Notes under the pieces: generated by a model
What the model was told of the DNA's origin: nothing
Database searches by the model: none
The model's input: only the letters and a program-made list of their open reading frames with translations
From: an uncultured Prevotellaceae bacterium
GTDB taxonomy: Bacteria; Bacteroidota; Bacteroidia; Bacteroidales; Bacteroidaceae
Direction: 5' to 3'
Assembly (NCBI GenBank): GCA_902780635.1
Contig: CACZGH010000010.1
Span: forward strand, 173,226 to 237,225
Length of the DNA: 64,000 bases
Translations under genes and position numbers: made by a program
In this document: in pieces, positions 43,534 through 53,041 of the stretch
Numbering within the stretch: the stretch's first letter is position 1
How the letters are laid out: each line of letters starts with the position of its first letter

Positions 43534-46500
43534 ATGAAGAAGAAGACCACCATCACACTCCTCTTGTTGTTGCTCACCATGATGGCAGGGGCCAAAGACA
43601 TCTTTGTCTCCACCTCCTTTCACGAGCCGGCGACAGAAGGACTGCGCTTCATTTATAGCCACGACGGCATCCGCTGGGACAGCATACAGGGGGTGTTTCT
43701 CCGACCACAGGTAGGCCATCAGAAAGTGATGCGCGACCCCTCCATCGTGCGCTCACCCGACGGTACGTTTCACTTGGTATGGACCAGTTCATGGCGTGGC
43801 GACCGGGGCTTCGGTTACGCGTCCTCCCGCGACCTGATTCATTGGAGTGAGCAGCGTTTCATCCAGGTGATGGACGACACCACCACCGTCAATGTCTGGG
43901 CACCAGAACTTTTCTACGACGATGAGAAGAAACAATTCCTCATCGTGTGGGCTTCCTGCATCCCGGGGCGTTTCCCCGATGGGCAGGAAGACCATCTCAA
44001 CAACCACCGTCTGTACTACACCACCACCAAGGATTTCCACACCTTCAGCAAGACACGCCTGTTTTACGACCCTGGCTTCAGTGCCATCGACGCCACGTTG
44101 GTGAAACGTGGAAAAGGTGACTATGTCATGGTGGTGAAAGACAACACCCGCCCCATGCGCAATATCAAGGTGGCTTTTGCTTCTTCTCCCTATGGGCCGT
44201 GGAGTGCTGCCTCCGAACCTTTTACAGAGTCTTTCACCGAAGGTCCCTCCACCGCCCATGTGGGCGACTGGTGGTATATCTATTACGACTCCTACCGGCA
44301 CGGCATCTATGGAGCCCATCGCACCAAGGACTTCGTGCATTTCCAAGACCAGACGGGAGCTGTCAACTTTCCTGTTGGCCATAAGCATGGCACCGTTTTC
44401 AAGGCTCCTGAAGAAATCGTAGAACAACTGGTGAAATACAACCGCGATGTTGTGCACTATACTGGCAAGGCCATCGCCCGCCCGGAAAGACATGACGGCG
44501 CACTGAGACCCGTCGTCGGCGTGCATAGCATACAGACCATGCGCGGTGAGAAACCCTGGACCTACAACCATCAGCCGATGATGGCCTATTGGAACGGCCG
44601 TTTCTACATGCACTACCTGACCGACCCACGCCATGAGCACGAGGCACCTGGCAAGACGATGCTTCAGACATCGTCCGATGGATATACTTGGTCAGACCCT
44701 GTCGTGCTGTTCCCTGAATATCCGGTGCCTGAAGGATGGACCAAGGAAGGTGCAGACTTTCCACCAGCCCATGACCTGAAAGCCGTCATGCACCAACGTG
44801 TGGGATGGTATGTGGCACCCAACGGCCGACTGATTGCCACGGGCAACTATGGCATCTGCCTGACGATAAAAGACGACCCCAACGACGGCAACGGCATCGG
44901 TCGCGTGGTGAGAGAGGTGAGGCAGGATGGCACTTTCGGCCCCATCTATTTCATCTACTACAACCATGGCTTCAGCGAGAAAAACACCCTCTACCCCTAT
45001 TATAAGAAGTCAAGAGACAAAGCATTCGTGCGAGCCGTCGATGCCATGCTGGCCGACCCGATGCAACGCATGCAATGGGTGGAGGAAGCCGATCGCAACG
45101 AACCCCTCATCCCCCTCGACAAGCCCTACAAAGCTTTCTCAGGCTATACGTTGCCCGACGGCCGCAAGGTGGCCCTTTGGAAACATGCCGTGACCAGTCT
45201 GTCGGCCGACGGAGGCAACACGTGGCGACTGGTAGGAGGTCCCGACAACCTGAAATGCGACCGTGCACCTGGCTTCGTCAACTCCAATGCCAAGATTTGG
45301 GGCCAGCGACTCACCGACGGCACCTACGCCACGGTGTATAATCCTGCTGAATACCGTTGGCCTTTGGCCATCTCTCTGAGCAAAGACGGACTGGAATACA
45401 CCACCCTCTCGCTGTTGAACGGCGAGGTGACCCCACTGCGACATGGCGGACAGTACAAGAGTTACGGACCGCAATATACACGTGGCATACAGGAAGGCAA
45501 CGGCACCCCACCCGACAGCGACCTGTGGGTGACCTATTCCAACAACAAAGAAGACATGTGGGTGTCGAGGATTTCTGTGCCTGTGAGGCTTCACGCCACC
45601 AGCCATGCACAGGCCTTCTCCACCTCGGACAGGCTTTCCGACCTTACCGACTGGAATCTCTATGTGCCCCGTCTTTGTCCTGTCGTTCTGGAAAACGGTT
45701 GGTTGGGCCTCTATGACAGCGACCCCTACGACTACGCCAAAGCCGAGCGCGTCATCCCCAACACAAAAGAACTCGAAGTGGAGTTCAGTTTGAAGATGGA
45801 CCAGGACAATACTGGCGAACTTGACATCGAATTTGTGGACGATGAGGGAAATGTATGTTCACGCATCGTCGTCGACTCCACAGCTATGATCCGTGTAAAG
45901 GGCGGTGCACGCTATGGAACCATCCTGAAACGCTATGAGGCTGGTGTGGAGTATCACATCCGTGCCGTGCTCTCTGCCTCGTTGCACCGTGCCACCTATT
46001 ATCTGAACGGCAAGAAAGTCTGCGAACGGCAGTTCGACACCCCCGTGGAGAGCATTTCACGCCTCGTCTTCCGCACCGGACCGCTCTTCGACCAGCCTGA
46101 TACCAATACTCCTGCAGACCAAGACTTCGACATGCCCCGTGCCGACGAGCACGACCCCATGGCAGCTTTCCATATCGCCCACGTCACCTCGCGCTCGCTC
46201 GACGGCGATGCACCCTGTGCCATCTTGAAATACGACGACTTCGCCCACTATGCTGAGCGTTTCAACACGATGGAAGACGAGAACATCGTCACCACCATCC
46301 CCAATGCGCAGTCGTCGGAATGGATGCGGAAGAACATCCCCCTCTTCGACTGTCCTCAGGAGAATTTCCGCGAGATGTATTACTACCGTTGGTGGACGCT
46401 CCGCAAACACATCAAGCGCACCCCCGTAGGTTATGGCATGACCGAGTTTCTGGTCGACCGCTCCTATGCCGACCGCTACAACCTCATCGCCTGCGCCATC

Positions 46501-47697
46501 GGCCATCATGTGATGGAGAGCCGCTGGCTGCGCGACACCACCTACCTGCACCAAATCTTGCGCACCTGGTACTTCGGCAACGAAGGTCAAGCCATGACGA
46601 AGATGAATAAGTTCTCCAGTTGGAACCCCTATGCCGTGCAGCAGCTTTTCAAGGTGCAGGGCGACACCGCCTTCGTTCTTTCCCTAAAACCACGGCTGGA
46701 AGAGGAGTATGCCCGTTGGGAGTCGACCAACCGTCTGCCCTCGGGACTCTACTGGCAGGGCGACGTGCAGGACGGCATGGAAGAGAGCATCAGCGGCGGG
46801 CGCAAGAAACAGTATGCCCGGCCCACCATCAACAGCTATATGGTTGGCAACGCCGAGGCACTGGCCTGGATGAATATGCTAACTTACGATGTGGAAAAGA
46901 CCCGTCTCTACAAGCAGAAAGCCGGTACACTGCGCCACCTCATCGTGACACACCTGTGGAATGAGAAAGACCAATTCTTCGAGACCCGTCGCGGCGACGT
47001 GGGCGATACGCTGGCTGCAGTGCGCGAGGCAATCGGTTTCATTCCTTGGTATTTCAACCTCACATCTACGAATCCGAAATATGATGTAGCATGGCTGCAA
47101 CTGCTCGACGAGCAGGGTTTCTCCGCTCCCTATGGTCTCACCACCGCCGAGCGCCGCCATCCGCAGTTCCGCTCGCATGGCGTGGGCAAATGTGAGTGGG
47201 ACGGTGCCATCTGGCCTTTCGCCACCTCACAAACCCTCACCGCCCTGGCCAACTACCTCAACGACTACCGCACCCCACATATGGTGGGCGACTCCGTTTT
47301 CTTCCGCCAGATGGAGCTCTATGTGGAAAGTCAGCACCACCGCGGACGACCCTACATCGGCGAGTACCTCGATGAAAAAAATGGTGCCTGGCTCATGGGC
47401 GACCGTGAGCGCAGCCGCTACTACAACCACTCCACTTTCAACGACTTGATGATTACGGGCATCGTGGGACTTCGTCCGCAGGATGATGGAAGTGTAGTGG
47501 TCAATCCGCTTCTGCCCAAAGACAAGTGGGACTACTTCTGTCTCGATGGTGTCAACTACCGCGGCCATGTGCTCACCATCATCTGGGACAAGGATGGCCA
47601 GCGCTATCACCAAGGCAGTGGCCTCACCCTGCTCGTCGATGGCCAGCAATGCGCCCATCGTAGCGACCTCGGACCGCTAGCCTATCCTCTAGAATAA
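43534..47697 (+). CDS. Giant multidomain glycosidase: GH43-like + GH143-like + LamG-like + GH142-like
   Basis: About 1387 residues with signal peptide. (1) Residues ~23-310: five-bladed GH43-type propeller with the expected acids D68 (MRDPSIV), D186 (AIDATL) and E236 (FTEGPST), and WAPELFYDD. (2) ~320-690: a second propeller (VGVHSIQTMRGEKPWTYNHQPMM, HGFSEKNTLYPYY, WGQRLTDGTYATVYNP) resembling the DHA-hydrolase (GH143) half of the RG-II enzyme BT1020. (3) ~690-870: a concanavalin/LamG-like sandwich. (4) ~890-1387: an (alpha/alpha)6 domain (EWMRKNIPLFDCPQ, PTINSYMVGNAEALAWMNML, GKCEWDGAIWPFATSQTL) resembling GH142 beta-L-arabinofuranosidase. The GH143/GH142 calls rest on remembered similarity. 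The final codons lie inside a nonamer array. Confidence 0.7.
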   Translation: MKKKTTITLLLLLLTMMAGAKDIFVSTSFHEPATEGLRFIYSHDGIRWDSIQGVFLRPQVGHQKVMRDPSIVRSPDGTFHLVWTSSWRGDRGFGYASSRDLIHWSEQRFIQVMDDTTTVNVWAPELFYDDEKKQFLIVWASCIPGRFPDGQEDHLNNHRLYYTTTKDFHTFSKTRLFYDPGFSAIDATLVKRGKGDYVMVVKDNTRPMRNIKVAFASSPYGPWSAASEPFTESFTEGPSTAHVGDWWYIYYDSYRHGIYGAHRTKDFVHFQDQTGAVNFPVGHKHGTVFKAPEEIVEQLVKYNRDVVHYTGKAIARPERHDGALRPVVGVHSIQTMRGEKPWTYNHQPMMAYWNGRFYMHYLTDPRHEHEAPGKTMLQTSSDGYTWSDPVVLFPEYPVPEGWTKEGADFPPAHDLKAVMHQRVGWYVAPNGRLIATGNYGICLTIKDDPNDGNGIGRVVREVRQDGTFGPIYFIYYNHGFSEKNTLYPYYKKSRDKAFVRAVDAMLADPMQRMQWVEEADRNEPLIPLDKPYKAFSGYTLPDGRKVALWKHAVTSLSADGGNTWRLVGGPDNLKCDRAPGFVNSNAKIWGQRLTDGTYATVYNPAEYRWPLAISLSKDGLEYTTLSLLNGEVTPLRHGGQYKSYGPQYTRGIQEGNGTPPDSDLWVTYSNNKEDMWVSRISVPVRLHATSHAQAFSTSDRLSDLTDWNLYVPRLCPVVLENGWLGLYDSDPYDYAKAERVIPNTKELEVEFSLKMDQDNTGELDIEFVDDEGNVCSRIVVDSTAMIRVKGGARYGTILKRYEAGVEYHIRAVLSASLHRATYYLNGKKVCERQFDTPVESISRLVFRTGPLFDQPDTNTPADQDFDMPRADEHDPMAAFHIAHVTSRSLDGDAPCAILKYDDFAHYAERFNTMEDENIVTTIPNAQSSEWMRKNIPLFDCPQENFREMYYYRWWTLRKHIKRTPVGYGMTEFLVDRSYADRYNLIACAIGHHVMESRWLRDTTYLHQILRTWYFGNEGQAMTKMNKFSSWNPYAVQQLFKVQGDTAFVLSLKPRLEEEYARWESTNRLPSGLYWQGDVQDGMEESISGGRKKQYARPTINSYMVGNAEALAWMNMLTYDVEKTRLYKQKAGTLRHLIVTHLWNEKDQFFETRRGDVGDTLAAVREAIGFIPWYFNLTSTNPKYDVAWLQLLDEQGFSAPYGLTTAERRHPQFRSHGVGKCEWDGAIWPFATSQTLTALANYLNDYRTPHMVGDSVFFRQMELYVESQHHRGRPYIGEYLDEKNGAWLMGDRERSRYYNHSTFNDLMITGIVGLRPQDDGSVVVNPLLPKDKWDYFCLDGVNYRGHVLTIIWDKDGQRYHQGSGLTLLVDGQQCAHRSDLGPLAYPLE

Positions 47698-47788
47698 CTA
47701 GAATATCTAGAACATCTAGATAGTCTAGATCATCTAGAAAGTCTAGAAAGTCTAGAAAATCTAGATCATCTAGAAAATCTAGAAAAAT
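47689..47788 (+). repeat. Tandem 9-bp array (CTAGAWNRT), island D
   Basis: About eleven 9-bp units, each beginning CTAGA. The first unit, CTAGAATAA, supplies the last two codons and the stop of the giant glycosidase, and the array continues in that same frame, encoding L-[ED]-x repeats. It ends about 30 bp before the esterase ATG, followed by a C7 run and A-rich sequence. Confidence 0.85.
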
Positions 47789-47818
47789 ATCAATACCCCC
47801 CCGAAAAAAACAAAAAAA

Positions 47819-49150
47819 ATGAATAGCCCCCTCACCATAGCATTGCTCCTGCTCACCACGGCAGCTACGGCACAGACCTTCGAAGACCATTACACCCGCT
47901 CACTGAGCGACGTGATGGCCGATGTTCAGAAGCGTTTTGACATCCGTCTGAAATACGACATGGACACCACCGGACTGAAAGTGCCCTACGCCGACTTCCG
48001 TATCCGGCCTTACAGTGTGGAGGAGACCCTGACCAATATTCTCTCGCCTTTTGACTTCAAACCGGTCTATCAGCAGAAGAATGTGTGGAAAGTGAAGCGC
48101 TACGAATATCCCCGCCGCCAGCCTGCTGACGGAGAAAAGCTGATACCCTACCTCGCCAGCCTCTATTCCAACCGTGCCCAATGGGAGACCCGGCGAGACA
48201 GTCTGCGGCGTGAAGTGGCAGAAAGACTTGGCATCAAAGCCCTGACTCGTCTTGATGTGGTGCAAACCAACGAATGGGGGCCTGTGCGCAAGCACGACGG
48301 CTATGTGGTGCAGAATTTCCGCCTTTCCACTGTCAACGGACATACTGTCTGTGGCAGTGTGTACTCCCCCAAGCCGCTCTCATGGAAGAAAGTGAAAGGC
48401 AATGCGACAAGGAAAAACGGCAAATATCCCCTAATAGTCTGTCCCAACGGTCATTTCAGCGGAGGGCGCTACAATGCCGACCTGCAGAAACGATACGCCA
48501 CCCTCGCCCGGATGGGCGCCGTCTGCGTAAGTTACGACCTCTGGGGATGGGGTGAGAGCGAGGACGAGGTGGGAGCCGAAGCCCACCACACCAGCGAAGC
48601 CCATGTGATGCAAGCCTACAACGGCCTCCGCATCCTCGACTTGATGATGACCTTAAAGGACATCGACCCACAGCGCGTGGGTGTGAACGGCGGTTCTGGT
48701 GGAGGCACACAGGCCGTGTTGCTGTCCGTTCTCGACGACCGCTTCACCGCTCTCTGTCCTGTGGTGAGCATGTCATCGTGGTTTGACGGCGGTTGCCCCT
48801 GTGAAAGCGGTATGCCCATCCAGTTGGCTGGTGGTGGCACCTGCAATGCAGAACTTGCCGCCCTTTTCGCCCCCAAACCGATGATGATTGTGAGCGATGG
48901 CGGCGACTGGACCTCCACCACCCCCACACTTGAATACCCCTACCTGCAACGCATCTATGGTTTTTATGGAGCAAAAGAGCAAGTCAGCAACATCCATCTG
49001 CCCGACGAACGACACGACTTCGGTCCCAACAAGCGTCAGGCCGTCTATGATTTCTTCATCCATGTCTTCGGTCTCGATGCCTCACAACTAGACGAGAACA
49101 AAGCCACTATCGAAGACGAGAACACCCTCAGATATCACCCTCAATCATGA
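47819..49150 (+). CDS. Secreted alpha/beta-hydrolase esterase with STN-like N-terminal domain
   Basis: 443 residues. Signal peptide (cleavage near TATAQ), then a ~65-residue STN/secretin-N-like domain ([46 protein letters not shown]). The remainder is an alpha/beta hydrolase with nucleophile S293 in [11 protein letters not shown], probable acid D360 (IVSDGGDW) and H399 (DERHDF). Position between RG-II-type hydrolases suggests an esterase removing methyl or acetyl groups from the pectin; the B. thetaiotaomicron RG-II locus includes a pectin methylesterase (BT1017) of this general type, as I recall. Its stop overlaps the GH95 start (ATGA), so the two are translationally coupled. Confidence 0.65.
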   Translation: MNSPLTIALLLLTTAATAQTFEDHYTRSLSDVMADVQKRFDIRLKYDMDTTGLKVPYADFRIRPYSVEETLTNILSPFDFKPVYQQKNVWKVKRYEYPRRQPADGEKLIPYLASLYSNRAQWETRRDSLRREVAERLGIKALTRLDVVQTNEWGPVRKHDGYVVQNFRLSTVNGHTVCGSVYSPKPLSWKKVKGNATRKNGKYPLIVCPNGHFSGGRYNADLQKRYATLARMGAVCVSYDLWGWGESEDEVGAEAHHTSEAHVMQAYNGLRILDLMMTLKDIDPQRVGVNGGSGGGTQAVLLSVLDDRFTALCPVVSMSSWFDGGCPCESGMPIQLAGGGTCNAELAALFAPKPMMIVSDGGDWTSTTPTLEYPYLQRIYGFYGAKEQVSNIHLPDERHDFGPNKRQAVYDFFIHVFGLDASQLDENKATIEDENTLRYHPQS

Positions 49151-51594
49151 CCCCAATGAGATACCATCCCCAACAACATCCAACATCGGTGGAAACCGAC
49201 TGCGCACATCTTTTCACAGAGAAGCCCACTATTTGGCAGACCCTGCTGGTCATGCTCATTTTGTTGGCAGCACTCTGTTCCACTTCAGCCTATGCCGACA
49301 ACACCCACCGGTTGTGGTACGACTGTCCAGCCCAACTATGGACAGAAGCCCTGCCCATCGGCAATGGCCGTCTGGGCGGCATGGTTTTCGGCACAGTGGC
49401 CAATGAACGCATCCAACTCAACGAAGAGACCATTTGGGCCGGCCGTCCCAACAACAACGCCAATCCAGAGGCCAGAGAATACCTGCCCCGTGTGAGGCAG
49501 TTGGTATGGGAGGGGAAATACAAAGAGGCTCAAGATATGGCCACTCAGCACATCCAAAGCAACACCAACCACGGTATGCCCTACCAGCCCTTCGGCGATC
49601 TCTATATCAGTTTTCCAGGCCAAGGCGAATACAGTGCTTATGAACGGGAACTCTCCTTAGACTCTGCCCGTGCTATCACCCGCTATGAGAGTGGTGGCGT
49701 GCGTTATCAGCGGGAATACATCGCTTCGCTGAGCGACAACGTAATAATGGTGCGTCTGACCGCCGACCAGCCATCTGCCATCACCTGCAACGTGATGCTG
49801 ACATCGCCTCATGCCGACGTGGCCATCAGCAGCGAGGGAAAAGAGATTGTGCTCAGCGGCACCACCTCCAATCATGAAGGGCTGAAAGGCAAGGTGACCT
49901 TCACCGGCAGAGTGACCGCCCAGTTGCGTGGAGGCCATTTGACCTCCAAAGACGGTGTGCTAAGTATCTCAGGCTCCGACGAAGTCACCCTCTATCTCAC
50001 CATCGCCACCAATTTTTTGCATTACGATGACATCAGCGGCAATGATACCGTGCGGTCAGAACAGACGCTGCGTGAGGCCCTCAAAAAAGACTTCATGACC
50101 CTCAAACGGGAGCACACTGCCCGCTACCAGTCATACTACGACCGTGTAACCCTCGATTTGGGGCCAGACCGCTATGCCACGACCGCCACCGACGAACGGG
50201 TGCTCCACTTCAAGGAGAACAACGACATGCACCTGGTGGCCACTTACTTTCAGTTTGGGCGTTACCTGCTCATCTGCACCTCGCAGCCAGGCTGTCAGCC
50301 CCCGACGCTGCAAGGCATCTGGAATGACAAGATGTTTCCCAACTGGGACTCCAAATACACTACCAACATCAACTGCGAGATGAACTATTGGCCGGCTGAG
50401 GTGACCAATCTCTCCGACCTCAACGCCCCCCTCTTCTCACTCATCCAAGACGTGAGTGAGACGGGTCATGAGAGTGCCCGCATCATGTATGGCGCCGACG
50501 GTTGGGTGCTGCACCACAACACCGACATCTGGCGCGTCACAGGAGCCATCGACAAAGCCCCGTCAGGTCTTTGGCCCACCGGCGGAGCCTGGATGTGCCA
50601 GCACCTGTGGGAACACTGGCTTTACACCTGTGACCAAGCATTCCTGCGCAGCGTCTTCCCCACGATGGTGGGAGCCGCCCGTTTTCTCAACCAGATCATG
50701 GTGCGCCATCCTCAAAAGGGCTATTGGGTCATCTGTCCCAGTCTGTCACCTGAGAACCAACACCCCTATGGTGCCAGTACTGCTGCCGGTGTGACGATGG
50801 ACAATGAACTGATACGCGACCTGTTCACCCACGTGATAGAGGCGTCAGCCCTCCTGGGACAACCACTTGCCCTGACCGACAGTCTGCAAGACAAACTCAA
50901 TGGACTGCCACCGCTACAGACCGGCCGGTGGGGCCAGCTGCAGGAATGGCTCGACGACTGGGACAACCCCGACGACACCCACCGCCATGTGTCGCACCTC
51001 TACGCCCTCTATCCCAGCCATCAGATATCACCCCTCACCACACCAGAACTGGCCAAGGCCGCCAAAACTTCCCTCATCCACCGCGGCGACCCCTCCACAG
51101 GCTGGAGCATGGGGTGGAAAGTATGTTTGTGGGCACGACTCCTCGATGGTAACCACGCCCTCAAACTCATTGGCGATCAACTCACCCTGGTACGCACCGA
51201 GAAGAAGAAAGGCGGCACCTACTCCAACCTCTTCGACGCCCACCCACCCTTCCAGATAGACGGCAACTTCGGTTGCACGGCAGGCATCGCAGAGATGGTG
51301 CTGCAAAGCCATGACGGCACCATACACCTGTTGCCCGCCCTTCCCGATGCCTGGCAAGAAGGCAGTGTGAAAGGTCTGAAGGCAAGGGGAAATGCTGAGG
51401 TGGACATGAAATGGGAAAACGGACAACTCCTTCAGGTCAATATCACCTCCCACAGCGGAGGGACCATCCGTGTGCGCACCGTCACCCCTCTCAAAGGCGC
51501 CAAAATGAAGCACTCCACAAAACAAGGCTACCACCTTTACGACATCAAAACAAAAAAAGGTGAGACCATCACCTTAAAAGCCGCCGGGAAATAG
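49147..51594 (+). CDS. GH95 alpha-L-fucosidase/alpha-L-galactosidase
   Basis: 815 residues. Signal-like hydrophobic segment at about 30-50 ([18 protein letters not shown]) behind an unusually long hydrophilic N-terminus; a later start is possible, but the ATGA overlap favours this one. GH95 signatures: [24 protein letters not shown] at the start of the mature protein, [28 protein letters not shown] with the catalytic-site asparagines, [13 protein letters not shown] with the candidate general acid Glu, [15 protein letters not shown] and [15 protein letters not shown]. In RG-II loci the GH95 enzyme acts as an alpha-L-galactosidase on side chain A; elsewhere it is an alpha-1,2-L-fucosidase. Context favours the former. 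Confidence 0.9.
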   Translation: MTPMRYHPQQHPTSVETDCAHLFTEKPTIWQTLLVMLILLAALCSTSAYADNTHRLWYDCPAQLWTEALPIGNGRLGGMVFGTVANERIQLNEETIWAGRPNNNANPEAREYLPRVRQLVWEGKYKEAQDMATQHIQSNTNHGMPYQPFGDLYISFPGQGEYSAYERELSLDSARAITRYESGGVRYQREYIASLSDNVIMVRLTADQPSAITCNVMLTSPHADVAISSEGKEIVLSGTTSNHEGLKGKVTFTGRVTAQLRGGHLTSKDGVLSISGSDEVTLYLTIATNFLHYDDISGNDTVRSEQTLREALKKDFMTLKREHTARYQSYYDRVTLDLGPDRYATTATDERVLHFKENNDMHLVATYFQFGRYLLICTSQPGCQPPTLQGIWNDKMFPNWDSKYTTNINCEMNYWPAEVTNLSDLNAPLFSLIQDVSETGHESARIMYGADGWVLHHNTDIWRVTGAIDKAPSGLWPTGGAWMCQHLWEHWLYTCDQAFLRSVFPTMVGAARFLNQIMVRHPQKGYWVICPSLSPENQHPYGASTAAGVTMDNELIRDLFTHVIEASALLGQPLALTDSLQDKLNGLPPLQTGRWGQLQEWLDDWDNPDDTHRHVSHLYALYPSHQISPLTTPELAKAAKTSLIHRGDPSTGWSMGWKVCLWARLLDGNHALKLIGDQLTLVRTEKKKGGTYSNLFDAHPPFQIDGNFGCTAGIAEMVLQSHDGTIHLLPALPDAWQEGSVKGLKARGNAEVDMKWENGQLLQVNITSHSGGTIRVRTVTPLKGAKMKHSTKQGYHLYDIKTKKGETITLKAAGK

Positions 51595-51616
51595 GTCACA
51601 GAAAAAACACAACCAT

Positions 51617-53041
51617 ATGAAAAAAATCCTCACCGGGCTGCTGTTAGCCCTCATTGCCATTGGCACAGAGGCCGCCACCGTACACAAACCTTGGGAAAAC
51701 GGCAAACTTAAAGTGTCTGACAACCACCGCTATCTCATCCATGAGAACGGACAACCTTTCTTCTGGCTCGGCAACACCTCATGGCTGCTGCCCGAACGAC
51801 TCAACCGTGACGAAGTAGAATTTTTCCTCACCCGCGAGCGCGAAGAAGGCTACAACGTGGAGCAGATACAGGTGCTCAACGCCATCCCCACCTATAATAT
51901 ATACGGTCAGCAGGCCAACGACGAGACCTTCGACTTCAAACCATTTGTGCGTGCAGGCGTATACGGCTATTGGGAACATCTCGACTACATTGTCGACATG
52001 GCTGCCTCCAATGGCATTTACATCGCCATGGACTGCATCTGGGGTTCGCAAATCAATAAGATGGACGAGAAAAAAGCTGCAAGCTACGGCAAGTTCCTCG
52101 GTGAGCGCTATAAAGACAAACCCAACATCATCTGGCTGATCGGTGGCGACATCATGGGTGACAAAGGCACCGCCGCCTGGGACGCCTTGGCACGTGCCAT
52201 CAAGCGCGCCGACCCCAACCACGTGATGACGTTCCATCCCCGTGGCCGCACCACCAGTGCCTGGTGGTATAACGACCGCGAATGGCTCGACTTCAACATG
52301 TTTCAGAGTGGCCACCGCCGCTACGGACAGCGCAACGGCGACGGCGACTACACCATCAAGGACAACACCGAGGAAGACAACTGGCGCTATGTGGAGATGA
52401 GTTGGGAGAAGCAGCCCCTCAAGCCGGTGATCGACGGAGAGCCCTCTTACGAAGACATCCCCCAAGGGTTGCACGACTTCTCCGCCCCCCGTTGGCAAGA
52501 CTATGACGTGCGCCGTTATGCCTATTGGGCTGTCTTTGCCGGTTGCTTCGGTCACACCTACGGCCATAACAGCATCATGCAGTTCATGCGGCCCGGTGTA
52601 CTGGCTTCTTTCGGTGCAGAAAAAGCCTGGTGGGATGCCATGCGCGACCCTGGTTATCTACAGATGAAATACCTGAAATGGCTGATGCTCACCTTCCCCT
52701 TCACCGAACGTGTGGCCGACCAAAGCATCATCGCCGGACAGAATGGAGAACGATACGACCGTATCATCGCCACCCGCGGCACCGACTATCTGTTGGTTTA
52801 CAACTACAGTGGCAAGCCGATGCAAGTGGACCTGAGCAAAATCTCCGGTGAAAAGAAGAAGGTGTGGATGATGAACCCCGCTGATGGCACACTGCGCTAT
52901 TTAGGCACTTTCGACAGTAAGACGACCGAATTCTCCTTCGATGGCGCCTATCTGCGCAGCAGCGACCGTGTGCTCATCGCTGTGGACAGTAGCAAAAACT
53001 ATATCTCTCCTCAAGCAACACAACTGGAAGAAAAATGGTAA
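51617..53041 (+). CDS. GH140 apiosidase (RG-II backbone-apiose hydrolase)
   Basis: 474 residues with signal peptide (cleavage near IGTEA). A DUF4038-type TIM barrel (PFFWLGNTSWLLPERLNRDEV, GYNVEQIQVLNA) is followed by a short beta-sandwich (about 385-470; DYLLVYNYSGKPM, KKVWMMNPADGT). Candidate catalytic residues are Asp in LIGGDIMGDK (~178) and Glu in VIDGEPSYED (~275), as in GH140. GH140 enzymes release the apiose-linked side chains A and B of RG-II by cleaving apiose-galacturonate bonds. It lies between GH95 and GH78 genes and overlaps the latter by 7 bp. It supplies the substrate logic for the putative apiose catabolic genes in the divergent operon. Confidence 0.85.
   Translation: MKKILTGLLLALIAIGTEAATVHKPWENGKLKVSDNHRYLIHENGQPFFWLGNTSWLLPERLNRDEVEFFLTREREEGYNVEQIQVLNAIPTYNIYGQQANDETFDFKPFVRAGVYGYWEHLDYIVDMAASNGIYIAMDCIWGSQINKMDEKKAASYGKFLGERYKDKPNIIWLIGGDIMGDKGTAAWDALARAIKRADPNHVMTFHPRGRTTSAWWYNDREWLDFNMFQSGHRRYGQRNGDGDYTIKDNTEEDNWRYVEMSWEKQPLKPVIDGEPSYEDIPQGLHDFSAPRWQDYDVRRYAYWAVFAGCFGHTYGHNSIMQFMRPGVLASFGAEKAWWDAMRDPGYLQMKYLKWLMLTFPFTERVADQSIIAGQNGERYDRIIATRGTDYLLVYNYSGKPMQVDLSKISGEKKKVWMMNPADGTLRYLGTFDSKTTEFSFDGAYLRSSDRVLIAVDSSKNYISPQATQLEEKW

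Noticed and set aside
47689-47788. CRISPR array
   Set aside because: The units are 9 bp with no spacers and there are no cas genes; it is a simple tandem repeat.
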